Shown: positions 27,207-36,125 of the stretch, in pieces
Layout: each line of letters begins with the position of its first letter
Position numbering within the stretch: position 1 is the stretch's first letter
Source of the DNA: Betaproteobacteria bacterium
GTDB taxonomy: Bacteria; Pseudomonadota; Gammaproteobacteria; Burkholderiales; Rhodocyclaceae
DNA length: 64,000 bases
Reading direction: 5' to 3'
Assembly (NCBI GenBank): GCA_009781175.1
Contig: WQYQ01000011.1
Location: 1-64,000 of the forward strand
Translations under genes and position numbers: made by a program
The notes under the pieces: generated by a model
Told to the model about the DNA's origin: nothing
The model's database searches: none
Seen by the model: only the letters and a program-made list of their open reading frames with translations

Positions 27207-28451
27207 ATGGCGAAGATTCTGATCGTCGATGACGAAATTGGCATCCGCGAACTCTTGTCCGAAATCCTCAGCGATGAGGGCTATGACATCATGTTGGCCG
27301 AAAATGCCGCAGCCGCCCGCGCCGCCCGTATGAGCACGCGCCCCGATTTAGTTCTCCTGGATATATGGATGCCCGATACCGATGGCGTCACCCTGCTTAA
27401 AGAGTGGGCCGCCAACGATCTGTTGAGCATGCCCGTCGTCATGATGTCGGGCCACGGCACCATTGATACCGCAGTCGAAGCCGTCAAGCTCGGCGCGATG
27501 GATTTCCTCGAAAAACCCATCGCGCTGCAAAAACTGCTTTCCGCCGTCAAACGCGGCCTCCAGCGTCAGCCCTCGACACGCCCGCGCAGCGCCCTGACGT
27601 TGGCCTCCTTCCCCCGCTCGGCGGCGGTGAAGGAACTGCGGCGGAGGCTCGAACAGATTTCCGATAAATCGCGCGTCCTCACGCTGCGCATCAACTCGGG
27701 CAGCATCGCCGAACTCTGCGGCCGTACCTTGCAGAAGCCCGGCACCTCCTGGTTCGATCTTGCCGGCCTGTCGCAACCGATCGACCTCCCCGCGCTGGAA
27801 GCCGCGCGTGGCGGCGTGCTATTTGTCGAAGACCTCGCCACGCTATCGCGCGCGCAGCAGAAAAACCTGGCCTTCTCGGTCGACCGCCTCGACCGTTACG
27901 AACTGCATGCCGTGTGCGGCACCAGCCGCAGCCCGGACGATCTCATCGCGGAGGGCTGGGACCCGGTTCTGCTCAAGCGCCTTTTCGAGGTCACGCTGGC
28001 GCCGCCCTCATTGGCGGAGCTTAAGGACGACGTGCCCGAAATAGCCAGCCAGGTGCTGACACATCTTGTGGAATCCGGGGAAGTGCCGCCGCGCCAGATT
28101 TCGACCGCGGCGCTCAATACCTTGAGAACCAAGTCCTGGGCGGGCGGCTTCAGCGAACTGCGGGCGGCGATACGCTCGCTCGCGCTCGGCACGCTCGACG
28201 ATGAAATCACCTCCGAAGACGTTCAGCGCCTACTCGGCCGCTCGCCGATTTCCGCCAACCACGCCCTGCCGCTCGATATGCCTTTGCGCGAAGCGCGCGA
28301 GAGTTTCGAACGCATTTATTTCGAATACCACTTGCAGCTTGAAAGTGGCAACATCACACGCTTGGCCGACAAAACCGGCCTTGAGCGCACGCACTTGTAC
28401 CGCAAGCTCAAACAGCTCGGTATTCCCTTGGGGCGGCGCAGCGAACAGTAG
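27207..28451 (+). CDS. ntrX: NtrX-like response regulator with degenerate AAA+ domain
   Basis: The receiver domain is intact: MAKILIVDDEIGIRELL, phosphoacceptor D52 in LVLLDIWMPD, and PVVMMSGHG. The central region aligns in position with sigma-54 activator AAA+ domains but lacks the Walker A GETGTGKE motif and the GAFTGA loop; it reads LRINSGSIAELCGRTL and VLFVEDLATLSRAQQ. The C-terminal Fis-type helix-turn-helix is preserved (GNITRLADKTGLERTHLYRKLKQLGI). At 414 residues it is shorter than canonical NtrX. It can be phosphorylated and bind DNA but probably cannot remodel sigma-54 holoenzyme. Confidence 0.88.
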   Translation: MAKILIVDDEIGIRELLSEILSDEGYDIMLAENAAAARAARMSTRPDLVLLDIWMPDTDGVTLLKEWAANDLLSMPVVMMSGHGTIDTAVEAVKLGAMDFLEKPIALQKLLSAVKRGLQRQPSTRPRSALTLASFPRSAAVKELRRRLEQISDKSRVLTLRINSGSIAELCGRTLQKPGTSWFDLAGLSQPIDLPALEAARGGVLFVEDLATLSRAQQKNLAFSVDRLDRYELHAVCGTSRSPDDLIAEGWDPVLLKRLFEVTLAPPSLAELKDDVPEIASQVLTHLVESGEVPPRQISTAALNTLRTKSWAGGFSELRAAIRSLALGTLDDEITSEDVQRLLGRSPISANHALPLDMPLREARESFERIYFEYHLQLESGNITRLADKTGLERTHLYRKLKQLGIPLGRRSEQ

Positions 28452-28465
28452 TTCGCGTTGCCCAC

Positions 28466-28501
28466 AAAGCACAAGGCCACCTGAAGGTGGCCTTGTGCTT
28501 T
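28466..28501. terminator. bidirectional rho-independent terminator between ntrX and livF
   Basis: AAAGCACAAGGCCACCT (28466-28482) and its perfect complement (28485-28501) form a 17-bp stem in the 56-base gap between convergent genes. The AAA/TTT ends give short T-runs on both strands. It serves ntrYX on the plus strand and the liv operon on the minus strand. Confidence 0.9.
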
Positions 28502-28507
28502 GCTGCA

Positions 28508-29242
28508 TCAAACGGCTTCGCCAAGATACGCTTCGCGCACTTTCGGGTTGCGCAACAATTCCTCGCCGGTTCCGGAAAGCGTGATCTTCCCGCCATCCAT
28601 CACATACGCGCGCTGGCTGAACTCTAGCGCCAACGTCGCATTCTGCTCGACGAGCAAAACCGTCATACCTTGCTTCAATACCGTCTGCACGACTTCGAAG
28701 ATTTTTTCGACGACCAGCGGCGCAAGCCCCATCGAGGGCTCATCGAGCAGCAGCAGCTTCGGCCGCGAAAGCAGGGCGCGCCCAATCGCAAGCATCTGCT
28801 GTTCGCCGCCGGAAAGCGTGCCCGCGACTTGCGCGAGACGTTCCTTGACGCGCGGCAGCATGCGATAAACGTTTTCCATGTCCGCCTCGATCTCAGCGTC
28901 ATCGCTCCGGCTGTACGCGCCCATGCGCAGGTTTTCCTCAACCGTCAGACGCGTAAAAATTCCGCGCCCTTCCGGCACCAATGCAATGCCGGCGCGCAGG
29001 CGCTTATGTGCCGGCAAGGCAGCGATGTCCTCATCGCAATAAGTCAGCGCGCCGCCGGCCAAAGGCAATGTGCCGGCAATTGCATTCAGCGTCGTCGTTT
29101 TACCCGCGCCGTTGGCGCCGATCAGCGATACCAGCTCGCCCGCATGCAATTCGAGGTCGATACCCTTTACGGCCTGGATCTGGCCGTAGGCAATTTTCAC
29201 GTCGCGCAAGCGCAGCAGGGGAGACACATCCTTAACGAGCAT
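28508..29242 (-). CDS. livF: branched-chain amino acid ABC transporter ATPase LivF
   Basis: The 244-residue ATPase energises the liv importer. Walker A GANGAGKTTTLNA, signature LSGGEQQMLAIGRAL, Walker B KLLLLDEPSMGLAP and the switch region LLVEQNA are all present. ATG 29242 overlaps the livG end by 11 bases and starts directly before the LLRLRDVKIAYG strand; upstream in-frame codons are out of family. It is the last gene of livKHMGF. Confidence 0.93.
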   Translation of the reverse strand: MLVKDVSPLLRLRDVKIAYGQIQAVKGIDLELHAGELVSLIGANGAGKTTTLNAIAGTLPLAGGALTYCDEDIAALPAHKRLRAGIALVPEGRGIFTRLTVEENLRMGAYSRSDDAEIEADMENVYRMLPRVKERLAQVAGTLSGGEQQMLAIGRALLSRPKLLLLDEPSMGLAPLVVEKIFEVVQTVLKQGMTVLLVEQNATLALEFSQRAYVMDGGKITLSGTGEELLRNPKVREAYLGEAV

Positions 29243-30005
29243 GGTGGGCGCCCCCCAGATAAGCATCGATGACGGCCTGGTTGCGCTGAACCTCGCCCGG
29301 CGCATCTTCCGCGATCTTCTTGCCGAAATCGAGCACGGCGACACGATCGCACAAACCCATGATGAGTTTCACATGATGTTCGATCAGTAGAACCGTCACG
29401 CCATCATTGCGGATCGTTTCGATCAGATGACGCAGATGGCCGGTTTCGGTCGCATTCATGCCGGCGGCCGGTTCGTCGAGCGCGAGCAGGCGCGGCTCGG
29501 TCGCCAAGGCGCGCGCGATTTCAAGGCGCCGTTGATCGCCATACGAAAGGTTACGCGAGAGCGTCTGCGCAAAGCGCTCAATGCCAACATACTTGAGCAG
29601 TTCGTAGGCGCGCTGCGTCGTCAGCCTTTCCTCTTCGCGCGTATGCGCCGTTTGCAGTAAAACCCCCAGCAGCCCCGTTTTCGTGCGGATATGGCGGCCG
29701 GCCATCACGTTTTCGAGCGCCGTCATTTCACGAAACAGACGAATGTTCTGGAACGTGCGCGCAATGCCGCGTGCGACGATCCGGTCCGGCCTACCCAGCG
29801 GCAGTTCGCTGCCGTTGAAAACGAACTCGCCTTCTTCCGGCACATAAGCGCCCGTGAGCACATTGAAGAATGTCGTCTTCCCGGCGCCGTTCGGGCCGAT
29901 CAGGCCATAGATTTCACCTTTGTTGATCGAGAGCGAAACGTCCGACAATGCCGTCAAGCCGCCAAAGCGCTTGTTGATGTTGCGGGCTTCAAGCAGCTTA
30001 ATCAT
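29232..30005 (-). CDS. livG: branched-chain amino acid ABC transporter ATPase LivG
   Basis: The 257-residue ATPase has Walker A GPNGAGKTTFFNV, a LivG-type signature LSYGDQRRLEIARAL, Walker B RLLALDEPAAGMN and VLLIEHHVKLIMGLCDRV. The insertion with GIARTFQNIRLFREMTALENVM is characteristic of LivG. It overlaps livM by four bases and livF by 11, so the permease and ATPase genes are translationally coupled. Confidence 0.93.
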   Translation of the reverse strand: MIKLLEARNINKRFGGLTALSDVSLSINKGEIYGLIGPNGAGKTTFFNVLTGAYVPEEGEFVFNGSELPLGRPDRIVARGIARTFQNIRLFREMTALENVMAGRHIRTKTGLLGVLLQTAHTREEERLTTQRAYELLKYVGIERFAQTLSRNLSYGDQRRLEIARALATEPRLLALDEPAAGMNATETGHLRHLIETIRNDGVTVLLIEHHVKLIMGLCDRVAVLDFGKKIAEDAPGEVQRNQAVIDAYLGGAHHAR

Positions 30006-31105
30006 TGCCCGCTTCCCTTCATGCCGGGCAAATGTTCAATGCGCGAATAGCGCGCCTGCGCGGGCAGCAAACCTTCGGGCTTGAGCAGCATCATGAAAAT
30101 CATCGCCAGCGAGAGCAGCAACATGCGCAAGATTTCGGGATCGAGATAGACCGCGCCGAACAAGCGCTCCTGCACGGGCAGTGCGATCGAGCGCAGCACT
30201 TCGGGCAGACAGGCCAGCGCTAAAGCGCCGACAATCACGCCGGCAAGATTGCCCATCCCGCCGAATACGATCATCGTCAGCACCGCGATCGATTCCATCA
30301 GCGTAAAGCTTTCGGGGCTGACGAAACCCTGAAACGCGCTGAATAGCCCGCCCGCCACGCCGCCGAACGTCGCCCCCATGGCGAAAGCGAGCAGCTTGAG
30401 GTTGCGGGTGTTGATCCCGATCGCTTTCGCGGCCAGCTCGTCGTCGCGAATCGCCGCCCACGCTCGGCCCACGCGCGACACCTGCAAACGTTTAATCAGC
30501 AACACCGCCAATGCCACCGCGCCGAGGAAAACGTAATAGAAGAGGAATAGGGAATTGATCGAGATAGTGTCGGTGATTTGCAGATCGCGATTGATCTCCA
30601 GACCGAAAATCACCAAGGGATCGAGCTGGCCGATGCCTTGCGGACCGTTGGTGATGTTGACCGGATGCGTCAGGTTATTCATGAAGATCCGCACGATTTC
30701 GCCAAAGCCCAAGGTCACAATCGCGAGATAGTCGCCGCGCAGCCGCAAGGTCGGGAAGCCGAGAAGAATGCCGGCAACCGCCGCGAAAGCGGCGCCCAGC
30801 GGCAACACGATCCAGAACGGCAAATGCACGCCGAACTGCGGCGAGGCAAGGAATGCCCAGGTGTAAGCGCCGACGGCGTAGAAGGCGATATAGCCGAGAT
30901 CGAGCAGGCCGGCGAAGCCGACAACAAGGTTCAGCCCGATGGCGAGCAGGATGTAGAGCATCGCAAAATCAAGAATGCGCACCCACGTGCGGCCGAAGAT
31001 CGCCGCCACGAGGGGTAGCGCAAAAGCGAGCACCAGCAAAATAATCAATGCGAGTTTTGGATTGCGTTTGCCAAAGAACGGTATGGCTTGAGAAAGATTA
31101 TTCAT
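30002..31105 (-). CDS. livM: branched-chain amino acid ABC transporter permease LivM
   Basis: The 367-residue inner-membrane permease has about ten hydrophobic helices. It shows the LivM landmarks GFAGLLDLGYIAFYAVGAYTWA, NLTHPVNITNGPQGIGQ and RAWAAIRDDELAAKAIGINTRNLKLLAF (the EAA-like loop contacting the ATPase), then MIVFGGMGNLAGVIVGAL. ATG 31105 is taken because the preceding in-frame region is charged and unlike the family. The gene is 14 bases downstream of livH. Confidence 0.93.
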   Translation of the reverse strand: MNNLSQAIPFFGKRNPKLALIILLVLAFALPLVAAIFGRTWVRILDFAMLYILLAIGLNLVVGFAGLLDLGYIAFYAVGAYTWAFLASPQFGVHLPFWIVLPLGAAFAAVAGILLGFPTLRLRGDYLAIVTLGFGEIVRIFMNNLTHPVNITNGPQGIGQLDPLVIFGLEINRDLQITDTISINSLFLFYYVFLGAVALAVLLIKRLQVSRVGRAWAAIRDDELAAKAIGINTRNLKLLAFAMGATFGGVAGGLFSAFQGFVSPESFTLMESIAVLTMIVFGGMGNLAGVIVGALALACLPEVLRSIALPVQERLFGAVYLDPEILRMLLLSLAMIFMMLLKPEGLLPAQARYSRIEHLPGMKGSGQ

Positions 31106-31119
31106 GTCGATGCTCCGGC

Positions 31120-32055
31120 TCAGGCGCGATCGGCAACACGCTCGCCGAGCAAACCGGTGGGCCGGAAGATCAGCACAATGCCGAGAATGATGAAGGCGAA
31201 AATATCCTGGTAACTGGAATTGAGCCAGCCGCCTGTCCAAGTCTCGATGTAACCAGCGCCGATCGCTTCGATCAGGCCGAGCACAACGCCGCCGACCATC
31301 GCGCCCGCGAGATTGCCGATGCCGCCAAGCACCGCCGCCGTGAAGGCTTTGATTCCCGGCGTGAAGCCCATCGAGTAATGCGCGACACCGTAGTTGGACG
31401 CGATCATCACGCCCGCGACCGCGGCAAGGCCGGAGCCAATGATGAAGGTCAGCGCGATGATGCGATTCGTATCGACGCCCATCAAACCCGCGATGCGGTG
31501 ATTCTCCGCCGTGGCGCGCATCGCGCGCCCGAGCTTCGTGCGCGTCACGAGGACGACGAGTGCAAGCATCAGCGCCGCCGAAAGGCCGATCGTGAGCAGT
31601 TGGACCGGCGTCACGAACACGCCGGTGAAAATTTGCAGCGGTGCCGTCGAGATCAGTTGCGGATAGCTGTGATAGGAGCGGCCCCAGATAATCATTGCAA
31701 GCGTCTGGAGCAGAAACGACACGCCGATTGCGGTAATCAGCGGCGCCAGCCGCGGCGCATTGCGCAGACGCCGGTATGCCGCGCGCTCCATCGTGTAACC
31801 GACGGCCATGCAGACGGGAATTGCAACGAGCAATCCAAACAGAAAATAAATCACGGGAGGCAGACCCGGAATCGCTTCCTGCAAGAACAGGATTGATGAC
31901 AGCGCGGTCAGCGCCCCCACCATCACGATGTCGCCGTGGGCAAAATTGATCAGGCCCAAAATGCCATAAACCATCGTGTAACCCAGCGCGACGACGGCAT
32001 AAACGCTGCCGACGACGAGCCCGTTTATGATCTGTTGCAGGAGTGTTTGAATCAC
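31120..32055 (-). CDS. livH: branched-chain amino acid ABC transporter permease LivH
   Basis: The 311-residue permease pairs with LivM. It begins IQTLLQQIINGLVVGSVYAVVALGYTMVYGILGLINFAHGD, recognisable in all LivH proteins. It has AMRATAENHRIAGLMGVDTNRIIALTFIIGSGLAAVAG and a C-terminal AVLGGIGNLAGAMVGG. GTG 32055 is chosen as start because GAGGAA lies seven bases before it; the longer frame from 32139 adds 28 non-family residues. Confidence 0.9.
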   Translation of the reverse strand: MIQTLLQQIINGLVVGSVYAVVALGYTMVYGILGLINFAHGDIVMVGALTALSSILFLQEAIPGLPPVIYFLFGLLVAIPVCMAVGYTMERAAYRRLRNAPRLAPLITAIGVSFLLQTLAMIIWGRSYHSYPQLISTAPLQIFTGVFVTPVQLLTIGLSAALMLALVVLVTRTKLGRAMRATAENHRIAGLMGVDTNRIIALTFIIGSGLAAVAGVMIASNYGVAHYSMGFTPGIKAFTAAVLGGIGNLAGAMVGGVVLGLIEAIGAGYIETWTGGWLNSSYQDIFAFIILGIVLIFRPTGLLGERVADRA

Positions 32056-32161
32056 AATCTGTTCCTCACGGAGTAAATACAAGCCCGGCCCAGAGAATGG
32101 TGCGTCGCCGCTTCTCGGGGCCGGGCCGTTTCCGCGCAAATTATCCTATAAGCAGATTTAT

Positions 32162-33274
32162 TTAGTGCTTGATCGGCATCCAATTGCCGTTGCGATATTC
32201 ATAAACAGTGACCGAGCCGTTTTTGATATCCCCTTTTTCGTCAAAGGCAACCGTACCCGTTACGCCCTTGAAGTCTATTTTTTTGAGTACAGGCAGATAT
32301 TTAGCGGGCTCGACGGAATCAGCCTTCTGCATCGCCGTCATGATCGCCATAGCCGCATCATACGAGTAAGGCGCGTAGATCTGAACCTCCGTGCCGAAAC
32401 GCTTCTGGTAGCGATCTTTGAAAGTCTTGTCCGCCATTTGCTCAAGCGGCAGACCGGCCTGCGTGCAATAGGCCCTGCTGCTGATCGCATCGCCCGCAAG
32501 TTTGATCAATTCCGGTGTGCAACCGCCATCGCCAGTGATCCACTTGGCGCCAATGCCGAGCTCTTTAATTTGTTTGAGCATCGGACCGCCCTGAGCATCC
32601 ATGCCGCTATAGACGATCACATCCGGGTTGGTGGCTTTTATTTTCGTCAGGATCGCCATGAAGTCGGTGGCCTGGTTGTTCGTATATTCGCGCGCGATAA
32701 CCGAACCGCCGCCTGCTTTGACGCCCTTTTCCACCTCATCGGCCAAACCCTGGCCGTAAGCGGTCCGGTCGTCGATGATTGCGACCCTCTTACCTAATTG
32801 CGTGGCCGAGAATTTACCGATCACCGAACCCTGTTGCACATCATTGGCGATCGTGCGGAACACGCCCTGGTAGCCCTGAAGTGTCAGTTTAGGGTTGGTC
32901 GCCGAAGGCGAAATCATCGGAATCCCGGCTTGATCGTAAATACGCGATGCGGGAATCGTCGTGCCGGAGTTCAAATGACCGACAACGCCTTTGACGCCTG
33001 CATCAACCAGACGCTGCGCAACAGTGGTTCCCGTTTTCGGGTCGGCCTGATCATCTTCGCCGATCAATTCAAATTTGACGGCTTTACCGCCAATCTTCAC
33101 GCCTTTGGCGTTTTCCTCCTCAATCGCCATTCGGGCGCCATTTTCATTGTCCTTACCCAGGTGCGCGATATTGCCGGTGAGCGGGCCGGCGTGACCGATC
33201 TTCACAATCTCCTGAGCGTACACAACCGAAGTACCCAGACCAAGCAAAGCTAAAACGAGCAATTTCGCTTTCAT
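32162..33274 (-). CDS. livK: periplasmic branched-chain amino acid binding protein
   Basis: The 370-residue Peripla_BP_6 protein delivers ligand to LivHM. It has a signal peptide (MKAKLLVLALLGLGTSVVYA), then IVKIGHAGPLTGNIAHLGKDNENGARMAIEE and the two-lobe fold with IYDQAGIPMISPSATNP, KRVAIIDDRTAYGQG and VIVYSGMDAQGGPMLKQ. These resemble Leu/Ile/Val-binding proteins. RBS AGGAGAG precedes ATG 33274. It is the first gene of the minus-strand operon. Confidence 0.93.
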   Translation of the reverse strand: MKAKLLVLALLGLGTSVVYAQEIVKIGHAGPLTGNIAHLGKDNENGARMAIEEENAKGVKIGGKAVKFELIGEDDQADPKTGTTVAQRLVDAGVKGVVGHLNSGTTIPASRIYDQAGIPMISPSATNPKLTLQGYQGVFRTIANDVQQGSVIGKFSATQLGKRVAIIDDRTAYGQGLADEVEKGVKAGGGSVIAREYTNNQATDFMAILTKIKATNPDVIVYSGMDAQGGPMLKQIKELGIGAKWITGDGGCTPELIKLAGDAISSRAYCTQAGLPLEQMADKTFKDRYQKRFGTEVQIYAPYSYDAAMAIMTAMQKADSVEPAKYLPVLKKIDFKGVTGTVAFDEKGDIKNGSVTVYEYRNGNWMPIKH

Positions 33275-33689
33275 GTTTATCTCTCCTGTTGGGTTGCCGC
33301 GACTCCAGCCAATGGGCAGCAAGACCCATCGGATGGCGGATCGCATGCATGTAGACAGCCAATGGCTCAAATATCTTCTTGATACTCACCGGTGTCCCGC
33401 AGCGCGCCGCGTAAAAGCAGCTACTGCTTAAAACATTATGGCTCCTGACGGAAGTAATGCCACGTCAGCGCAACCAGGCGTAACCAAGCCCCAGAGATTG
33501 ATTTTTGTGTCGCGCCGTATTGGACGGCTTGTAAAAAACCGAAAATCCCATATTGCAAATTTTGCCAATTAGCCAAAAAAGTTGATTTTTTGATATTTTT
33601 AAAATATATATGTATTTTATTGCTTGCCAGGCAGCACAATGCCTCCTGTACAATCGTTTCGTCCTAGTCGCACTCCTTTGAGGTACGCG
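33275..33689. promoter_or_regulatory. AT-rich divergent intergenic region upstream of livK
   Basis: This 415-base stretch has no convincing gene. Bases 33540-33640 are strikingly AT-rich for this genome (TTTTTTGATATTTTTAAAATATATATG). They probably hold the promoter of the livK operon and possibly of the small plus-strand reading frame. GGCAAAATTTGC on the minus strand was examined as a sigma-54 site, but the GG-GC spacing is wrong. Confidence 0.4.
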
Positions 33690-33899
33690 ATGCACCAATT
33701 CAAACTTCCCGCTACAGGACTCAAACTGGTTCCAGTGGATTTCATGGGGATTTCTGACGCACGCACAACGGATGTATTTCTCGCCCCCGCTCAAGCAGCA
33801 GAGACATTCGTGCGCGTACAAAAAAAAGAAATGCAAAGCGCGAGCAACGATCCTGATGCGGTCTGCATCGCACTCGAAAGCCCGGAACAGGCCAATTAG
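33690..33899 (+). CDS. small hypothetical protein
   Basis: A 69-residue reading frame (MHQFKLPATGLKLVPVDFMGISDARTTD...) with TTGAGGT six bases before its ATG. It follows the AT-rich region and ends before the convergent mhpR. It has no signal peptide, membrane helix or recognised motif; the C-terminal half is polar and alanine/glutamine rich. Longer versions from ATG 33624 lack a ribosome site. It may be a real small protein or chance. Confidence 0.4.
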   Translation: MHQFKLPATGLKLVPVDFMGISDARTTDVFLAPAQAAETFVRVQKKEMQSASNDPDAVCIALESPEQAN

Positions 33900-33971
33900 C
33901 GCTTCCAAAAGCAGGCGGAAACGAAGAGACGCTGCGGTCTGGGTGGAAAGGCCCGTTTTCTCGGTACCCCG

Positions 33972-34793
33972 CTAGGCGCATTTATTTTCATTGGTGGAAT
34001 CCTCATCGGAGACCATCGACTCGATTTTCCTTGCCGCCCACTGAAGTTCCGGAAAATAGGCCTGCTCAGCTTCGGAGAGGCTTTTTGCCTGCCGGAGACA
34101 CACCACATTCAAGGTCGCCAGCACCTTGCCGCGATTCATGATGGGAACTGCGATCGCCGAAATCTTAGGTTGGCCGGCCCATTCTCCATCGTTCGTCGCG
34201 TAGCCCTGGCGGCGCACTTTCTCGATCATACGATCAACGAGTACGCGGTTACGCGCCAGGCTCGCCTGTGCATCGTTGCCCGAAAGCAGCAGCGCGAGCA
34301 GTTGCTCGCGCTCCTCGTCGCCACAAAAGGCAAGGTAAGCCCGCCCGGCGGCTGTCATCAGCAGTGGCAGGCGTTGCCAGATCATCGCCCTGTGGAAAGA
34401 GAGAGGACTGAATCGATGGGTCGTCTCCCGCACAAGCATACAGTCGCCGTCAATCGTACAAAGGTCGGACGGCCATACGAGCCGCTTCAGCAACTCACCG
34501 AGGACGGGATTCGCAATCTCGGATATCCATTCGTCATCGGTAAACCCATCCGAAAGCTGTCTCACCTTGAGGCTGAGACGATAGCTGTCATCTGAAGTAC
34601 TCCGCCGGACATAGCCCTCAGCCTGCAAGGTCTCAAGCAGTCTGCGAACAGTTGTCCGGTGCAATCCCGTGACCTTGCTCAACTGACCAATCGTTGCCCA
34701 TCCTCCGAGGGAACGGTTCAGTGCCGTGAGCAGCGCAAGCCCACGACTCAGCCCTTGGACGTGATGGTAAGTCGATGAGTATCTCGCTGACAT
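33972..34793 (-). CDS. mhpR: MhpR-type IclR-family transcriptional regulator
   Basis: The 273-residue regulator is strongly similar to E. coli MhpR, with GLHRTTVRRLLETLQAEGYVRRS in the N-terminal winged helix and VRETTHRFSPLSFHRAMIWQRLPLL in the effector domain. MhpR activates the 3-hydroxyphenylpropionate genes in response to that acid. Here it is transcribed divergently from the mhpB cluster, with a perfect palindrome in the 336-base gap. Conservation of the effector region supports a phenylpropanoid-type inducer, although the true ligand is not shown by sequence. Confidence 0.9.
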   Translation of the reverse strand: MSARYSSTYHHVQGLSRGLALLTALNRSLGGWATIGQLSKVTGLHRTTVRRLLETLQAEGYVRRSTSDDSYRLSLKVRQLSDGFTDDEWISEIANPVLGELLKRLVWPSDLCTIDGDCMLVRETTHRFSPLSFHRAMIWQRLPLLMTAAGRAYLAFCGDEEREQLLALLLSGNDAQASLARNRVLVDRMIEKVRRQGYATNDGEWAGQPKISAIAVPIMNRGKVLATLNVVCLRQAKSLSEAEQAYFPELQWAARKIESMVSDEDSTNENKCA

Positions 34794-34955
34794 CTTTCAG
34801 TCTCTCTACTGTCTTCTGGATTCCGTAATGATCGGAAATGCAGGGGCGGATAGCCGCGCATGTTGGACTGGGGAAAACCCGATGGATTGTCTTCTGCCAG
34901 ACTTATATGTCCCTTCCGGTAGATTTTTCCACAAAAAAACGCATTAAAAACAATG

Positions 34956-34974
34956 ATGTGCACTTTGTGCACAT
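34956..34974. promoter_or_regulatory. perfect palindrome, probable MhpR operator
   Basis: ATGTGCAC-TTT-GTGCACAT is a perfect 8+3+8 inverted repeat between mhpR and mhpB. A possible -10 hexamer TAGAAT lies at 35012-35017, with a poor -35 (TTTGTG), so the palindrome would be centred about 59 bases upstream of transcription start. That is the position expected for an activator contacting RNA polymerase. The binding assignment is inferred. Confidence 0.65.
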
Positions 34975-35129
34975 TGATTGTGTTGGTTTTTGTGCCGTGC
35001 CAAGCGGCTCCTAGAATACGCTCCTCAATCCAACGCAGGACGGCGAAGTTTTCAGTCGAAATGACGGGAGGACCGCCAAATCATTTAGAAATGCCCTGCA
35101 TGGCAATGAATGACAGAGGAGACGTCCGG

Positions 35130-36068
35130 ATGAAGGTTCGCTTGAAGTGTCTTTCCCATACGCCGCTGAGAGGTCTGAACGATCCAGGCGCTCAGGTTGT
35201 TGCGGAAGTCGATGCAGTCATTGCCCGAGCGCGAGACGAGGTGGAGCGCTTCGACCCCGAACTGATCGTCGTTTTCGCTCCGGATCATTACAACGGCCTG
35301 TTCTACGACTTGATGCCGCCTTTCGTCATCGCGACGGCGGCGGAATCCGTCGGTGACTACATGACGAGCGCCGGTACGGTGCTGGTGGACGGGACGCAGG
35401 CGTCCGAGATGGCGCGATTCATCCTGGATAGCGATGTCGATATCGCGATATCCCATCGCCTCCAGGTCGACCACGGTTGTACGCAGACCTTGGAGGAATT
35501 GACCGGCAGCATAACGCGCTATCCCATCGTGCCGATCATCATCAATTCTGTCGCACCGCCCTTCGCGCCATACCGCCGGGTCAGAAAGCTTGGCTTGGCT
35601 GTCGGCGAGTTCCTCCGCAAGCTGAATAAACGCGTCCTCATTCTCGGTACCGGCGGACTGTCGCACGAGCCACCCGTGCCGCTTCTTGCGGGAGCGGAGG
35701 ATCAGGTCAGGGAGTTCCTGATCGCGGGCCGCAATCCAACGCCTGAAGGGCGCGCGGCAAGGCAGGCTCGCACGATCGCGGCAGGCAAGGTCTATGGAGC
35801 GCCGGAGTCACCCCTGACGCCACTCAACCCGGAATGGGACGAGGCGTTCATCGCGCTTCTGCTGGAAAACCGCCTCGCGCAAGTCGATGACTTCGACATT
35901 GCGGAGGTATCGAAGCTCGCGGGCAGGTCATCCCACGAAGTGCGCACCTGGGTTGCGGCGTTCTCGGCGCTGTCCGCTTGCGGCAGTTATCGCGGACGCA
36001 AGGACTACTACCGTCCGATCAATGAATGGATCGCCGGATATGGCGTCGTCAGCGCGGAACCGGCTTAA
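35130..36068 (+). CDS. mhpB: 2,3-dihydroxyphenylpropionate 1,2-dioxygenase MhpB
   Basis: MhpB is a class III (LigB-type) Fe(II) extradiol dioxygenase that meta-cleaves 2,3-dihydroxyphenylpropionate. The 312-residue protein matches the E. coli enzyme along its length: CLSHTPLRGLNDPG, LIVVFAPDHYNGLFYDLMPPF, and the catalytic histidines H115 (LQVDHGC) and H179 (GTGGLSHEPPVP) at the same residue numbers, then STSHE-like SSHEVRTWVAAF and YYRPINEWIAGYG. ATG 35130 follows AGAGGAGA; the longer frame from 34953 would run through the operator. First gene of the catabolic cluster. Confidence 0.95.
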   Translation: MKVRLKCLSHTPLRGLNDPGAQVVAEVDAVIARARDEVERFDPELIVVFAPDHYNGLFYDLMPPFVIATAAESVGDYMTSAGTVLVDGTQASEMARFILDSDVDIAISHRLQVDHGCTQTLEELTGSITRYPIVPIIINSVAPPFAPYRRVRKLGLAVGEFLRKLNKRVLILGTGGLSHEPPVPLLAGAEDQVREFLIAGRNPTPEGRAARQARTIAAGKVYGAPESPLTPLNPEWDEAFIALLLENRLAQVDDFDIAEVSKLAGRSSHEVRTWVAAFSALSACGSYRGRKDYYRPINEWIAGYGVVSAEPA

Positions 36069-36125
36069 CTCCGTCGGCTCTCGCCAACGACAGAAACACA
36101 CACACATTTCCGAGGAGTACGCATC

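Noticed and set aside
28508-33274. The minus-strand liv operon as part of the aromatic cluster
   Set aside because: It has complete, separate genes, opposite orientation, its own terminator and a LivK-like binding protein, so it is treated as an ordinary amino acid importer.
33555-33585. Sigma-54 promoter (GGCAAAATTTGC) upstream of livK
   Set aside because: The distance between the GG and GC elements is eight bases, not ten.
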